DNA of 64,000 nt from Tenacibaculum sp. 190524A05c (GTDB lineage Bacteria > Bacteroidota > Bacteroidia > Flavobacteriales > Flavobacteriaceae), in contig NZ_OZ038523.1 in NCBI RefSeq assembly GCF_964036595.1, forward strand, positions 3,354,501 through 3,418,500. The letters run 5' to 3'. Shown one piece after another: positions 8,801-16,308 of the stretch. Position numbers and translations under genes: made by a program. Within the stretch, counting starts at the first letter, position 1. Every line of letters begins with the position of its first letter. The notes beneath the pieces were generated by a model. The model saw nothing but the letters and a program-made list of their open reading frames with translations, searched no databases and was not told where the DNA came from.

Positions 8801-11568
8801 ACTTAGATAATGTAACAAACTTTACTATAAATTGGGATTTACCGAATAATGGGTTGTATCAATTCTCTATGTTAACGAATAACGGTGTTCCGTCTTGGTG
8901 GAATGATTTAAAACCTAAAGTATCACAAAGTTTTAATTCTGCACAACCAGAGGTAACTATTACAAATTCAGGTTTTCCAAATTTAGATGGTTCTTACTGG
9001 GCAACTCTTGATGGCGATAATTTTGTTCTAGTTTCAAAAACCGCTGATTTTACCATTTATTTTAGTGCCACTTCAACTGAACCTCAGTGTGGAGGAGGAA
9101 ACAATAATAATCCAATAGCTGATTTTACTGCAAGTATAACATCTGGTGAAGCTCCGTTATTAGTTGCTTTTGATGCATCAAATTCTTCTGATACAGATAA
9201 TGATTCACTTACTTATACTTGGGATTTTAATGATGGAAATACAGCGATAGGAGTCATGAGTCAAAATACTTTCACAAGTAAAGGTAATTATAGTGTAACC
9301 TTAACAGTTGATGACGGCAAAGGAGGAACAGCAAGTAAATCAGTTGTTATTCAAGTTTCAGATCCCGTTATTATAGTTGATCCAGGACCAACAGGAAATA
9401 TATATTTAGATAGATTTAATGAAATGAGAGCAGAATTCTATGCTCCTGAAAATGGATATTTTAGTGCGGATGGTTCTCCTCATCATTCAATAGAATCACT
9501 TATTGTTGAAGCACCAGATCATGGACACGAATCTACAAGTGAATTGTATTCGTATTGGTTATGGCTTGAAGTTATGAATGCAAGAATAAATGGAGATTGG
9601 GCGTCTATTGGGAATGTTTGGAATAAAATTGAAGAGTTTATTATTCCAACAAAATTAGATCAACCAACAAATGCAGCATATAACCCTTCTAGTCCAGCGG
9701 CATACGCTTCTGAGTTTCCGTTACCAGAAAATTACCCTGCTCCATTAGAATTTTCTGCTCCAGTGGGTGTGGATCCTGTATCAGCGGAATTAACCGCAGC
9801 ATACGGACCTGAAGTATATCAAATGCATTGGCTTTTAGATAATGATAACTTTTATGGATATGGAAATCGAGGAGATGGTGTTAGTACGCCTTCATATATT
9901 AATACCTTTCAAAGAGGAGAACAAGAATCTGTTTATGAAACAGTTCCACATCCATCATGGGAAGGATTTAATTGGGGAGGAACAAATGGATATTTACCAC
10001 TTTTTACTCTGGATCAAAATTATTCTCAACAATGGAGATATACGAGTGCAACCGACGCGGATGCAAGAGCAGTACAAGCAATGTATTGGGCACAAGTTTA
10101 TGCTAAAGAACAAAATGTTAGTTTAAACACTTTAGATTTAGATAAGGCCACCAAAATGGGAGATTATTTGAGATTAGGAATGTTTGATAAATATTTTAAA
10201 CCATTAGGTGTTCAGAGTTCTACAACAGGAGCTGGTACAGGTTATGATAGTGCTCATTACTTGATGTCTTGGTATATCTCTTGGGGAGGAGCGGTTGATA
10301 CTTCTGCGCCTTGGGCTTTCAGAATTAGTTCTAGTCATTGTCATTTTGGATATCAAAATCCAGTTGCAGCTTACGCAATGTCTCAAGTAAATGAATTAAA
10401 ACCAACAACACCAAACGGAGCAAGAGATTGGGGTGTTAGTTTACAAAGACAGCTAGAGTTTTATACCTGGTTGCAGTCAAAAGAAGGAGGAATAGCAGGA
10501 GGAGCAACAAATAGTTGGAACGGAAATTATAGTACTTATCCTGCAGGAAAGTCTACCTTCTATGATATGGCATTTAATGAAAATCCGGTGTATTTAGATC
10601 CAGGAAGTGGAACCTGGTTTGGTTGGCAAGCTTGGTCTATGGAAAGAATAGCTGAATATTATTATATAACAAATGATGTTATGGCTAAAAATTTAATGGA
10701 CAAGTGGGCAAGTTGGGTAAAGAGTATTGTTGTGCTATTAGGAGAAGACGATTTTGATATTCCTGCTACTTTAGCTTGGACAGGAGAACCAGATACATGG
10801 GATCCAAATAATCCTGGAACAAATCAAGGATTAAGTGTAACTGTAACTGAGTACGGTAAAGATTTAGGAGTAGCCGCTTCTATGGCAAAAGCTTTGATTT
10901 ATTATGCTGCTGCAACAGAAAAATACGAAACATTAGATACTGCATCACGTGATTTAGCAAAAGAAGTTTTGGATAGAATGTGGAGAACATACCGCGATGA
11001 TAAAGGGGTTTCAGCTCCAGAAAGCAGAGGTGATTTCAGTCGAATTTTCGAACAAGAAGTTTTCGTTCCAGAAGGATTCAATGGAACAATGCCAAATGGA
11101 GATGTTATTCAACCAGGAGTTACATTTTTAGATATAAGATCTGATTATAGAAACGATCCAGATTTCCCAGCTTTAGAACAAGCTTACAATAGTGGAGCTG
11201 AATATACTAAACGTTATCATAGAAGTTGGGCACAAATTGAGGTTGCCTTAGCTAATGCCGAATATGGATTCTTCTTCGGTAATACTGCAGCCAGATCATC
11301 TAAGACAATTGAACAAAAGATGTTAGTTGGAATTGGTCCAAACCCAGTTTCAGAGCAATTAAATGTTTACATCTCTCATCAAGAGGATGAGGTACAATTA
11401 AATTTGATAGATGTTTCTGGAAGAATTGTGAGATCTAAAAAACTATTAAACGGCAATCATTCAACAACTTTATCGGTCTCGAATTTACCAGTTGGATTAT
11501 ACATTTTAGAAGCGAAAGATAAATTACTTAAAACAATAAATAGAAAGAAAATTATCGTCACTAGATAA
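5842..11568 (+). CDS. Bifunctional secreted cellulase: GH9-CBM3c-PKD-PKD-X-X-PKD-GH48-T9SS tail
   Basis: This 1908-residue protein has a signal peptide (1-20). GH9 (about 22-470) contains GWYDAGDHVKF (catalytic Asp 73 and Asp 76), HHRGAHGGW and NEVACDYNAG (Glu acid). A CBM3c-like module (about 485-635) begins MSKFNSNN. PKD domains lie near 643-727, 729-812 and 1091-1173, each with a WDFGNG-like core. Two near-identical modules of unknown family (817-942 and 958-1083) separate the second and third PKD. GH48 (about 1183-1820) has the EAPDHGHESTSE motif (1223-1234), the region of its catalytic acid. The last 78 residues are a T9SS type A sorting domain (GPNPVSEQLNVY to the C-terminus). GH9-CBM3c enzymes are usually processive endoglucanases and GH48 enzymes reducing-end cellobiohydrolases, so one chain should attack crystalline cellulose in two ways. 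Layout recalls CelA of Caldicellulosiruptor, but with PKD linkers and T9SS export. Confidence 0.95.
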   Translation: MKLKLLCVGLLLSLSVNIAAQFNYGEALQKSLYFYEAQQSGELPAWNRVPWRSDSALNDGSDVGLDLTGGWYDAGDHVKFNFPMAYTVTTLAWGGIEFKDAYIQSGQYDILKRNLRFVTDYFLKCHTGPNEYWGQVAAGGIDHAWWGPAEVNPQPRESFKISGANGGSDLAGETAAALAAVSILFQNDDPAYSARLLQSAEELYDYADRVREAYSNSITDAAGFYRSFSNYEDEIVWGAAWLYRATNDNKYLVKAEAEYDNMQREGQSAIAKYKEAFSWDDKAYGTYVLLSILTGKNKYKQDAERNLNWWTGVGVNGDVVPTTPGGLPHIRQWGTLRYANNEAFLALVYSDKVSTNPTQQTAYRNYAKFMTDYTLGDNPINRSFMVGFGNNPANKPHHRGAHGGWTNNCSGVPDTSSHILYGAVVGGPKSPANDGFADDRCEFIANEVACDYNAGITGVLAWMYGNFGGNPFATFPPASAGTPTRSEVRTMSKFNSNNASGSTVQIRVQNRTAWPARVTDKLSYRYFFDISEGVAQGLTIADYQPTLNAVQGNSSITIGTWDASRNIYYAEVSLAGEQIAPIGDPQFRRETQLNFRVSNGVPYDVTNDWSAQGIGGTEIESSNIPIYDNGVLVFGNEPDAGNAPIAAFTATPESGIAPLDVQFDASSSNDPNGDTLSYSWDFGNGTTSTLVNPLVTYTTVGSYEVSLIVSDGTNFSSPVTKTIEVTDGSPVASFTTTTDSGVAPLTVGFDATSSLDPSGGGLSYSWNFGNGNSASTATATAVFDVGTYTVSLTVTNAAGQADTITKVITATDGIISCAFDAPTASVLPTIHKQFNHIFVLGSGGPNLDNVTNFTINWDLPNNGLYQFSMLTNNGVPSWWNDFKPKVTQNFNQANPEVNLSNTGFAGLDGDYWVTTDNGNFVMVSKTGGFTIYFSEIDQAPNCNTTTIASRNARMANTCTFNTPVPNALPSIQKQFNNIFVLGSGGPNLDNVTNFTINWDLPNNGLYQFSMLTNNGVPSWWNDLKPKVSQSFNSAQPEVTITNSGFPNLDGSYWATLDGDNFVLVSKTADFTIYFSATSTEPQCGGGNNNNPIADFTASITSGEAPLLVAFDASNSSDTDNDSLTYTWDFNDGNTAIGVMSQNTFTSKGNYSVTLTVDDGKGGTASKSVVIQVSDPVIIVDPGPTGNIYLDRFNEMRAEFYAPENGYFSADGSPHHSIESLIVEAPDHGHESTSELYSYWLWLEVMNARINGDWASIGNVWNKIEEFIIPTKLDQPTNAAYNPSSPAAYASEFPLPENYPAPLEFSAPVGVDPVSAELTAAYGPEVYQMHWLLDNDNFYGYGNRGDGVSTPSYINTFQRGEQESVYETVPHPSWEGFNWGGTNGYLPLFTLDQNYSQQWRYTSATDADARAVQAMYWAQVYAKEQNVSLNTLDLDKATKMGDYLRLGMFDKYFKPLGVQSSTTGAGTGYDSAHYLMSWYISWGGAVDTSAPWAFRISSSHCHFGYQNPVAAYAMSQVNELKPTTPNGARDWGVSLQRQLEFYTWLQSKEGGIAGGATNSWNGNYSTYPAGKSTFYDMAFNENPVYLDPGSGTWFGWQAWSMERIAEYYYITNDVMAKNLMDKWASWVKSIVVLLGEDDFDIPATLAWTGEPDTWDPNNPGTNQGLSVTVTEYGKDLGVAASMAKALIYYAAATEKYETLDTASRDLAKEVLDRMWRTYRDDKGVSAPESRGDFSRIFEQEVFVPEGFNGTMPNGDVIQPGVTFLDIRSDYRNDPDFPALEQAYNSGAEYTKRYHRSWAQIEVALANAEYGFFFGNTAARSSKTIEQKMLVGIGPNPVSEQLNVYISHQEDEVQLNLIDVSGRIVRSKKLLNGNHSTTLSVSNLPVGLYILEAKDKLLKTINRKKIIVTR
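8290..8667 (+). repeat. Module X, copy 1 (unknown ~126-residue domain inside the cellulase)
   Basis: Residues 817-942 of the cellulase start and end with Cys and contain the core FVLGSGGPNLDNVT and the aromatic stretch GVPSWWND. They are rich in Trp, Tyr, Phe and Asn, as carbohydrate-binding modules often are. I do not recognise the family. The second copy follows after a 15-residue linker. Confidence 0.8.
8713..9090 (+). repeat. Module X, copy 2
   Basis: Residues 958-1083 repeat copy 1 at the same length with the same bounding Cys pair. A central block of 45 residues (from IFVLGSG to SWWND) is identical in the two copies, and the underlying DNA differs there mostly at third codon positions. 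The outer parts have diverged more. This points to tandem duplication with either recent origin or strong constraint on the core. Confidence 0.8.
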
Positions 11569-11592
11569 TTGGTAATAATTTGTATGTTTTTG

Positions 11593-11621
11593 AAGGAGTG
11601 TGTTTTACACTCCTTTTTTTA
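11593..11621 (+). terminator. Terminator of the GH9-GH48 cellulase gene
   Basis: A 9-bp stem (AAGGAGTGT 11593-11601 with ACACTCCTT 11607-11615) with a 5-base loop and T-tract lies 25 bases after the cellulase stop. Confidence 0.85.
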
Positions 11622-11904
11622 TGTTTTGTTGTGTTTTTTTTGTATATTTATGAGTGTAAAACCAAATAATGTTAATTAAGTTTATTTTTAAACTTAATAC
11701 TGAATTAAAGAGTCGTATTTTTTAGAATCCCCTAGCTCCATTTTAAATACACTCATTTCCATTATACTATTAGATTATTAACGACATAGAACTTTCGTAG
11801 AGTAGTGTTTGTTAACTACTTGACTATAATAATCCCCCTAAAGAAGAACCTAGATTAATTGAAAATTAATCTAGGTTTTTTATGTTGTTATGAGTGATTC
11901 TATC
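11622..11904. other. Gene-free stretch between the cellulase and dacA, with hairpins
   Basis: No coding sequence is evident. A perfect AT hairpin lies at 11675-11698 (ATTAAGTTTA with TAAACTTAAT, 4-base loop). A strong 13-bp hairpin lies at 11848-11876. The roughly 230 bases between the cellulase terminator and the second hairpin could encode a small RNA on the plus strand, but I see no clear promoter. Confidence 0.35.
11848..11881. terminator. Terminator-like hairpin downstream of dacA, T-tract on the plus strand
   Basis: A 13-bp perfect stem (ACCTAGATTAATT with AATTAATCTAGGT, 3-base loop) is followed on the plus strand by TTTTTTA. It lies 29 bases beyond the dacA stop on the minus strand, where the T-run is weaker. 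It may serve dacA, an unannotated plus-strand transcript, or both. Confidence 0.65.
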
Positions 11905-12684
11905 TTAGTTTGAAACGTCTTTCTTAAGTTTTTCAGATAATTCTTCTTGTCCCTTAAATAGAACAAATTCTCCATCTTTTACATAAGATATGTCTCCTGT
12001 TTCTTCGGAAACCAATATGCAGACAGCATCAGTTTTTTCTGTGATTCCAATCGCAGCTCTATGACGTAAACCAAATCTTGCCGGAATCCTTGGATTATCA
12101 GATACAGGTAAAATTACTCTAGTTGCTACAATGAAGTTATCTCTAATGATTGTTGCACCATCATGAAGAGGACTGTTTTTGTAGAAAATACTTTGAATAA
12201 TAGCATTGTTAACTTGAGCATTCATTGGATCTCCAGTATTTACCAAAAAATCTAATTTATTTGTTCTTTCAATAACAATTAGGGCTCCGGTTTTCGTTTT
12301 TGACAGATTTACACAGGATTTAATAATTGTATCGGTATCTGTTTCAGAATTAATTTCTGATTGTAAAAACTTAAGTTGATTTAAAAAACCTCGTTTCGTA
12401 GAAAAATTCGTTGTTCCAATCATTAAAAGAAACTTTCTTATTTCTTGTTGGAATACAATAATTAATGCAATTACTCCACCAGATAAAAGATATCCTAATA
12501 TACCACTTAACATTTCCATATTAAGCGCTTGAGTAATTTTCCAAATAAGAAAAATCAAAGCAATTCCAATTACAATATTAATAGCAACTGTACCTTTAAC
12601 AAGCTTGTAGATATAGTATAATAATACCGCTACAAGTATAATGTCAAGGATATCAAGAAAAGAGAAATCTATAAAATCTAACAT
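11905..12684 (-). CDS. dacA: Diadenylate cyclase (c-di-AMP synthase), CdaA type
   Basis: This 259-residue protein has three N-terminal membrane helices (about residues 10-85) and a DAC domain with the two diagnostic motifs: DGA (175-177, in SPLHDGATIIRD) and RHR (207-209, in RHRAAIGITE). It condenses two ATP into cyclic di-AMP at the inner membrane, a messenger tied to potassium, osmotic and cell-wall control. It is the CdaA/YbbP type rather than DisA. In this region it is followed, against the usual tight coupling with folP, by exbD. Length and motifs are complete. Confidence 0.93.
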   Translation of the reverse strand: MLDFIDFSFLDILDIILVAVLLYYIYKLVKGTVAINIVIGIALIFLIWKITQALNMEMLSGILGYLLSGGVIALIIVFQQEIRKFLLMIGTTNFSTKRGFLNQLKFLQSEINSETDTDTIIKSCVNLSKTKTGALIVIERTNKLDFLVNTGDPMNAQVNNAIIQSIFYKNSPLHDGATIIRDNFIVATRVILPVSDNPRIPARFGLRHRAAIGITEKTDAVCILVSEETGDISYVKDGEFVLFKGQEELSEKLKKDVSN

Positions 12685-12796
12685 GTATTTACAGAGGTTT
12701 GTGTAAATGTACTAATAATTTACTTTTTGTAGAATGATTTGCTGTAATGGAAAAAATTATAGTAGAATACAACTTATGTTTTTTTATATAAATATC

Positions 12797-12829
12797 AACC
12801 CCAGTCACATTTGTGACTGGGGTTTTTAT
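12797..12829. terminator. Terminator-like hairpin between exbD and dacA
   Basis: A GC-rich stem of about 12 bp (AACCCCAGTCAC near 12797-12808 with its complement ending at 12824) has its T-tract on the plus strand, although both flanking genes read on the minus strand. It probably ends exbD transcription weakly or acts in both directions. Confidence 0.6.
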
Positions 12830-12854
12830 TTTTTGAAAACCAACACTTGAAAAC

Positions 12855-13463
12855 TTACTTTTTAGCCAAAGCACTTTCCATTTCTATATTTCCAATAAGC
12901 ATAGGATATTTACTTTTTACGATCTCTATTTGATCATAAATTGCTTTTTCACGAGTGTTTTTATAAATAGCTTCCAATTCGGTATATGTTTTCCTGTATA
13001 ATTTAAGAGCTAATTTATTTCGTAAGGAATTATATGCATTATGCACTTTATCTAGCACACTTACATAAGTTTCGTAACTCGCTTCTCTATCTGCTTCAAT
13101 GGTAATAATGGCTTTCGCGGGATGATCAGATGAAGTTGGTAACTTTTTTCCATTACACCAATCGCAAGAATTACCTTTAGCATCTTTTCCTCCACCATTA
13201 TCAATAAAATCTTGAGCTAATTGAGGAATCTCATCAATTGTGATGATAGTATTGTCTAAGGCAATTTCATTATTCCGATTAATAGAAATATCAAAAACAT
13301 TTCTTTTGTGAGTATCCAAAGTTTCTGGATTGTCCTGTGCAATCTTACTAAATAATCCCTTGTCAACTTCCAAAGTAGTAGTTACCAAGAAGAAAATAAG
13401 TAGTAAAAAAGCAATGTCTGCCATAGATCCGGCATTAATTTCTGAAATACGCTTTCTTTTCAT
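12855..13463 (-). CDS. exbD: ExbD/TolR-family biopolymer transport protein
   Basis: The 202-residue protein has the ExbD layout: a short basic cytoplasmic N-terminus, one membrane helix carrying the conserved Asp (residue 16, in SMADIAFLLLIFFLVTTTL), and a periplasmic domain. ExbD works with ExbB and TonB to energise outer-membrane receptors from the proton gradient. No exbB or tonB lies nearby, so partners must be elsewhere. The periplasmic part has an insert with a CxxC pair (Cys 100 and Cys 103, GNSCDWCNGKK) and a longer C-terminal helical region than classical ExbD (about 140 residues). Both are typical of the extended Bacteroidetes type as far as I recall. Confidence 0.88.
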   Translation of the reverse strand: MKRKRISEINAGSMADIAFLLLIFFLVTTTLEVDKGLFSKIAQDNPETLDTHKRNVFDISINRNNEIALDNTIITIDEIPQLAQDFIDNGGGKDAKGNSCDWCNGKKLPTSSDHPAKAIITIEADREASYETYVSVLDKVHNAYNSLRNKLALKLYRKTYTELEAIYKNTREKAIYDQIEIVKSKYPMLIGNIEMESALAKK

Positions 13464-13691
13464 AATACGTAATATTTAAGTGAATAATTAGTTCATCCTG
13501 AACTTTTTTCAGGATTTGTGATTGATTCTGAATTGAATTAGGGATGTCCCATGAATCAAGTTCAGTATAAAAAGTTCGGAACCAGCAATTTTTGGTTGTG
13601 TTAACTCATAATCAAAAACAATACCGAATTAACTATGAGAGTTAATTCTAAAAACTTGTAGAAAAGAATAAAAGCTGTGTTTAGAAAACTG
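13464..13691. repeat. Intergenic hairpins, possibly a dispersed REP-like repeat
   Basis: The 228 bases between exbD and folP hold a hairpin at 13495-13515 (ATCCTGAA with TTCAGGAT), a small GGGATGTCCC palindrome near 13541-13550, and a 9-bp hairpin at 13626-13648 (GAATTAACT with AGTTAATTC). The CATCCTGAACTTTTTTCAGG core resembles short palindromic repeats scattered through Flavobacteriia genomes. With one copy visible this is an inference. Confidence 0.35.
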
Positions 13692-14513
13692 TTATTTTAC
13701 CATTTCTGTAATTCTAACAGCTTCCACAGCTTCCTTAACATCATGAACTCTAAGGATCTGAGTTCCGTTTAACAAAGCAATAGTATTTGCTGCAGTTGTA
13801 GCATTTAATGCTTCCTTTGGAGTTATATCTAAAAGCTTATATAACATCGATTTTCTTGAAACTCCAGTTAAAATAGGAGCCTCTAAATTTTTAAATAAAT
13901 CGAGCTGTTTTAAAAGTTCATAGTTATGTTCAATAGTTTTACCAAAGCCAAAACCAACATCAATAATAACATCATTAACTTTTAATTGATGTAATTCGAA
14001 TAGTTTTTCTGCAAAAAAGGAAATTAAGTCTGCGGTTATGTTTTTATAATTTGGATTTCTCTGCATGTTTTGCGGAGTACCTTGCATATGCATCAATATA
14101 TAAGGAACTTGAAGTTCTGCAACAGTAGTAAACATGTTGTCATCCATATTTCCACCAGAAATATCATTAATTAAAGCTGCTCCCGAAGCAATAGTTTCTT
14201 TTGCTACTTTACTTCTAAATGTGTCAATAGAAATAATAATTTCAGGAAAATGAGTAATTAATAATTCTACAATCGGTACAATACGTTTGAGTTCTTCTTG
14301 TTCAGAAATATGAGCAGCCCCAGGTCTTGAAGAATAAGCACCAATATCAATAAAAGTTGCTCCTTCCGAAAGCATTTTCTCAACTTGAGTAAGAATGTCT
14401 TTTTCGTTTTTATATTTTCCGCCATCATAAAAAGAATCAGGCGTAATATTTAAAATTCCCATTACTTTGGGAGTAGATAAATCGATTAAAGTTCCTTTGC
14501 AATTAATTGTCAT
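13692..14513 (-). CDS. folP: Dihydropteroate synthase
   Basis: FolP joins p-aminobenzoate to dihydropterin pyrophosphate in folate synthesis and is the target of sulfonamides. The 273-residue protein has both signature regions, MGILNITPDSFYDGG and FIDIGAYSSRPGA, then SIDTFRSKVA, INDISGG, HMQGTPQNMQ (pterin and phosphate contacts) and GVSRKSML. Length is typical. It is divergent from the DUF1599 gene across a 100-base gap that holds near-consensus -7 elements (TATTTTTA) on both strands. Confidence 0.95.
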   Translation of the reverse strand: MTINCKGTLIDLSTPKVMGILNITPDSFYDGGKYKNEKDILTQVEKMLSEGATFIDIGAYSSRPGAAHISEQEELKRIVPIVELLITHFPEIIISIDTFRSKVAKETIASGAALINDISGGNMDDNMFTTVAELQVPYILMHMQGTPQNMQRNPNYKNITADLISFFAEKLFELHQLKVNDVIIDVGFGFGKTIEHNYELLKQLDLFKNLEAPILTGVSRKSMLYKLLDITPKEALNATTAANTIALLNGTQILRVHDVKEAVEAVRITEMVK

Positions 14514-14613
14514 TGATACCTTTTTGTAGGTTGTAGGTGTAAATTTCTGTGTAAAAATAACTGAAAAGCTATTTGATTTGCTATTTTTACATAGTTTTTT
14601 CTGAATACATAAA

Positions 14614-15153
14614 ATGCAAAATACCTCAGAACAGTATGACGCGGTAGTGAATGAATGCCGTAGTTTATTTATTAAAAAAATGTCTGACTATGGAAGTGCT
14701 TGGAGAATTTTACGCTTACCATCACTTACCGATCAAATATTTATTAAGGCGCAAAGAATACGCCAACTACAAGAAAATGATGTAAGAAAAGTTGACGAAG
14801 GTGAAAAGTCTGAGTTCATAGGAATAATTAATTATTCTATTATGGCTTTAGTTCAGTTAGAGTTAGGTTTTGTAGAACAACCTGATTTAACAACTGAAGA
14901 AGCAACTGTTTTGTATGATAAATATGTAACCATTACAAAGGATTTAATGGAGAAAAAAAATCATGATTATGGAGAAGCATGGCGAGATATGAGAGTTTCT
15001 TCATTAACTGATTTAATCTTACAAAAATTATTACGAGTAAAACAAATAGAAAATAATAAAGGTAAAACCCTGGTTTCTGAGGGAATTGATGCGAATTACC
15101 AAGACATGATCAATTATGCGGTATTTGCAATGATTCACCTAAATGAAGCTTAA
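14614..15153 (+). CDS. DUF1599 protein with two internal repeats
   Basis: This 179-residue soluble protein is an internal duplication. SDYGSAWRILRLPSLTDQI (24-42) matches HDYGEAWRDMRVSSLTDLI (118-136), and each is followed by a KxxRxxQ segment and an INYxxxAxxxLEL-like helix. This is the DUF1599 family. The family has been linked to nucleotide-modification domains in comparative work, as far as I recall, but no activity is established here. The gene is followed 14 bases later by the DoxX/thioredoxin-like gene, so they are probably an operon. Conserved DYGxAW residues in both halves suggest two ligand or active sites. Confidence 0.85.
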   Translation: MQNTSEQYDAVVNECRSLFIKKMSDYGSAWRILRLPSLTDQIFIKAQRIRQLQENDVRKVDEGEKSEFIGIINYSIMALVQLELGFVEQPDLTTEEATVLYDKYVTITKDLMEKKNHDYGEAWRDMRVSSLTDLILQKLLRVKQIENNKGKTLVSEGIDANYQDMINYAVFAMIHLNEA

Positions 15154-15167
15154 AAATCCCTAACATT

Positions 15168-16148
15168 ATGTTATTAAAAATACTTACACACATTTCAAGA
15201 GTTTTTGTAGGACTATTGTTTATTTATTCTGGTTTTGTAAAATTGGTTGATCCAATGGGGACCATGTTTAAACTAGAAGAATATTTTAGCGAAGCTGTTT
15301 TAGATTTAGAGTTTCTAACTCCAATGGCTCTTGTCTTTGCTATTTTATTAGTAGTTTCTGAAACAGTGTTAGGTATTATGCTTTTGGTAGGGTACAAGCC
15401 TAAATTCACGGTTTGGAGTTTATTTGCAATTACGTTAATATTCTTGTTCTTAACTTGGTATTCTTACACGTATAACAAAGTAACAGATTGTGGTTGTTTT
15501 GGAGATGCCATTAAAATTACTCCAGAACAAACATTCTATAAGAATGTAATTTTCATCGGATTAATCGGAATTTTAATTGCAGGACTAAAGTATATTAAAG
15601 CGATTCCTTCTTTAAAAATTGCATCAATAACAACTTATGCATCAATTGCAATTTCATTATTAATAACATTTTACGTGTTAAATCACTTACCAATTATTGA
15701 CTTTAGAGCTTATTCTGTAGGAACAAATATTGCAGAAGGAATGAAGTATAAAGGAGATGGAGAAGTGCCACCTATTCATGATTTTGAAATTAGTACTGAT
15801 GATGGAGATTTATTAGAAGAAATGTTAGCTAAAGATAAAGCAATGTTGCTTTTAGTAAATACTGTAGATAAAGCAGATGAAGAAGGTCTTCATGAAGTTT
15901 CTAAAGTTGCAGCTGCAGCGAAAAGTAAAGGTTATGAAATTTACGTATTATCTTCTGATGGAATGATGTATGATGAAGAAGAACTTGGTAAATTCAAGCA
16001 GAAATATAACCTACCTTATATTTTTGGAACTTGTGATGGTACAGCAATTAAAACTGCTATTAGAGCAAATCCAGGGATTATAACTGTAAATAAAGGAACA
16101 ATCGTTGGTAAATGGAATTGGACAGATACTGATGATGTGAAATTATAA
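15168..16148 (+). CDS. BT_3928-family DoxX-like membrane protein with thioredoxin-fold tail
   Basis: The 326-residue protein has about four to five membrane helices (residues 5-190), beginning SRVFVGLLFIYSGFVKLVDP as in DoxX/MauE-like proteins. A DCGCFGD motif (Cys 108 and Cys 110) lies between helices, and residues about 205-326 look like a degenerate thioredoxin fold without a CxxC. MauE-like proteins pass disulfides or electrons across the membrane, so a role in periplasmic redox is a reasonable inference. In related genomes this gene usually sits between the DUF1599 gene and tpiA; here tpiA does not follow. A terminator closes the unit. Confidence 0.82.
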   Translation: MLLKILTHISRVFVGLLFIYSGFVKLVDPMGTMFKLEEYFSEAVLDLEFLTPMALVFAILLVVSETVLGIMLLVGYKPKFTVWSLFAITLIFLFLTWYSYTYNKVTDCGCFGDAIKITPEQTFYKNVIFIGLIGILIAGLKYIKAIPSLKIASITTYASIAISLLITFYVLNHLPIIDFRAYSVGTNIAEGMKYKGDGEVPPIHDFEISTDDGDLLEEMLAKDKAMLLLVNTVDKADEEGLHEVSKVAAAAKSKGYEIYVLSSDGMMYDEEELGKFKQKYNLPYIFGTCDGTAIKTAIRANPGIITVNKGTIVGKWNWTDTDDVKL

Positions 16149-16173
16149 CAAGTATTAAGTACTTGAATTTAAG

Positions 16174-16207
16174 AGCGAGAAACATTGTGTTTTTCGCTTT
16201 TTTTTAT
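16174..16207 (+). terminator. Terminator after the DUF1599/DoxX-like operon
   Basis: A 9-bp stem with one G-T pair (AGCGAGAAA 16174-16182 with TTTTTCGCT 16190-16198) is followed by a T-run. Confidence 0.8.
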
Positions 16208-16308
16208 GTCTTATTTTTAAGATTGAAATCTTTGGTAATCTGCTCATTTAAAATCAGTATCAATATATTTTCTATATTTAAGTACTAATAACTAATGTAA
16301 CTTTAACT

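Noticed and set aside
12689..12874. 61-codon minus-strand frame between exbD and dacA
   Set aside because: It covers the terminator hairpin and overlaps the end of exbD; no start signal or family is visible.
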